A stretch of DNA of 13,410 nt from the NCBI GenBank assembly GCA_946886065.1, contig CAMPHU010000126.1, positions 1 to 13,410 of the forward strand, given 5' to 3'. The translations under genes were made by a program, and so were the position numbers. Source of the DNA: an uncultured Massilia sp. Lineage in GTDB: Bacteria > Pseudomonadota > Gammaproteobacteria > Burkholderiales > Burkholderiaceae. Of this stretch, positions 13,361-13,410 are shown piece after piece. Position 1 is the first letter of the stretch. Each line of letters starts with the position of its first letter. The notes beneath the pieces were generated by a model. It was given only the letters and a program-made list of their open reading frames with translations. It ran no database searches and was not told where the DNA came from.

Positions 13361-13410
13361 CTACTTCGGCTGGCGATACCGCTGTTCACGGTACAGCAAG
13401 GACGGCAGCA
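13361..13410 (-). CDS. possible 3' end of a minus-strand gene (partial)
   Basis: A minus-strand frame enters from the right edge and ends at TAG (13363-13361), with last residues LPSLLYREQRYRQPK. Position just beyond the REP-like hairpin, in a convergent arrangement, suggests a real gene end. Only 16 codons are visible, too few to identify a family or to exclude chance. Confidence 0.35.
   Translation of the reverse strand, partial: LPSLLYREQRYRQPK

Overview
The window comes from a high-GC Gram-negative chromosome. Gene content, protein sequences and the tight prfB / HAD / lysS cluster suggest a betaproteobacterium of the Burkholderiales, most likely Oxalobacteraceae (Massilia-like). That placement is a judgement from protein resemblance, not a computed classification. 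Almost everything is ordinary chromosomal housekeeping or transport. The one accessory-type module is a RES/Xre toxin-antitoxin operon at about 11.3-12.8 kb.

Layout, left to right. (1) An SDR-type NAD-dependent epimerase/dehydratase (minus) is divergent from a LysR regulator (plus). The short gap between them carries a perfect T-N11-A palindrome and a promoter for the epimerase. (2) A bidirectional hairpin terminator separates lysR from a convergent proton-coupled peptide transporter (POT/PTR2, minus). (3) ppnN, a LOG-family nucleotide 5'-monophosphate nucleosidase (plus), is divergent from the transporter. (4) A REP-like repeat and a second bidirectional terminator follow. (5) A minus-strand operon reads prfB, HAD phosphatase, lysS. 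prfB needs a programmed +1 frameshift, so its real 5' end lies outside the single open frame. (6) Divergent from prfB, cpdB (periplasmic 2',3'-cyclic phosphodiesterase/3'-nucleotidase) overlaps a small secreted Sel1-repeat protein by ATGA. (7) Convergent to these is a three-gene minus-strand operon: Xre/MbcA/ParS antitoxin, RES-domain NAD+ phosphorylase toxin, and a DUF2288 protein. (8) Divergent from the antitoxin is a small exported NTF2/SnoaL-like (DUF4440-type) protein. (9) A long perfect REP-like hairpin and the apparent 3' end of another minus-strand gene close the window.

How the parts work together. The lysR/epimerase pair looks like a classic divergent LysR unit. prfB-HAD-lysS is a co-transcribed translation-related cluster with a HAD passenger. 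The toxin-antitoxin operon has the clearest regulatory architecture: two copies of CTCCG-N5-GGAG, 22 bp apart, bracket the -10 box, and the inner copy also contains the antitoxin Shine-Dalgarno. This is a strong candidate for autorepression by the Xre protein. No tRNA, rRNA, CRISPR array, insertion sequence or phage gene was seen. No stretch above 300 bases lacks a gene. No wholly novel system was identified; the least described element is the DUF2288 gene sitting as a third cistron behind the RES/Xre pair.
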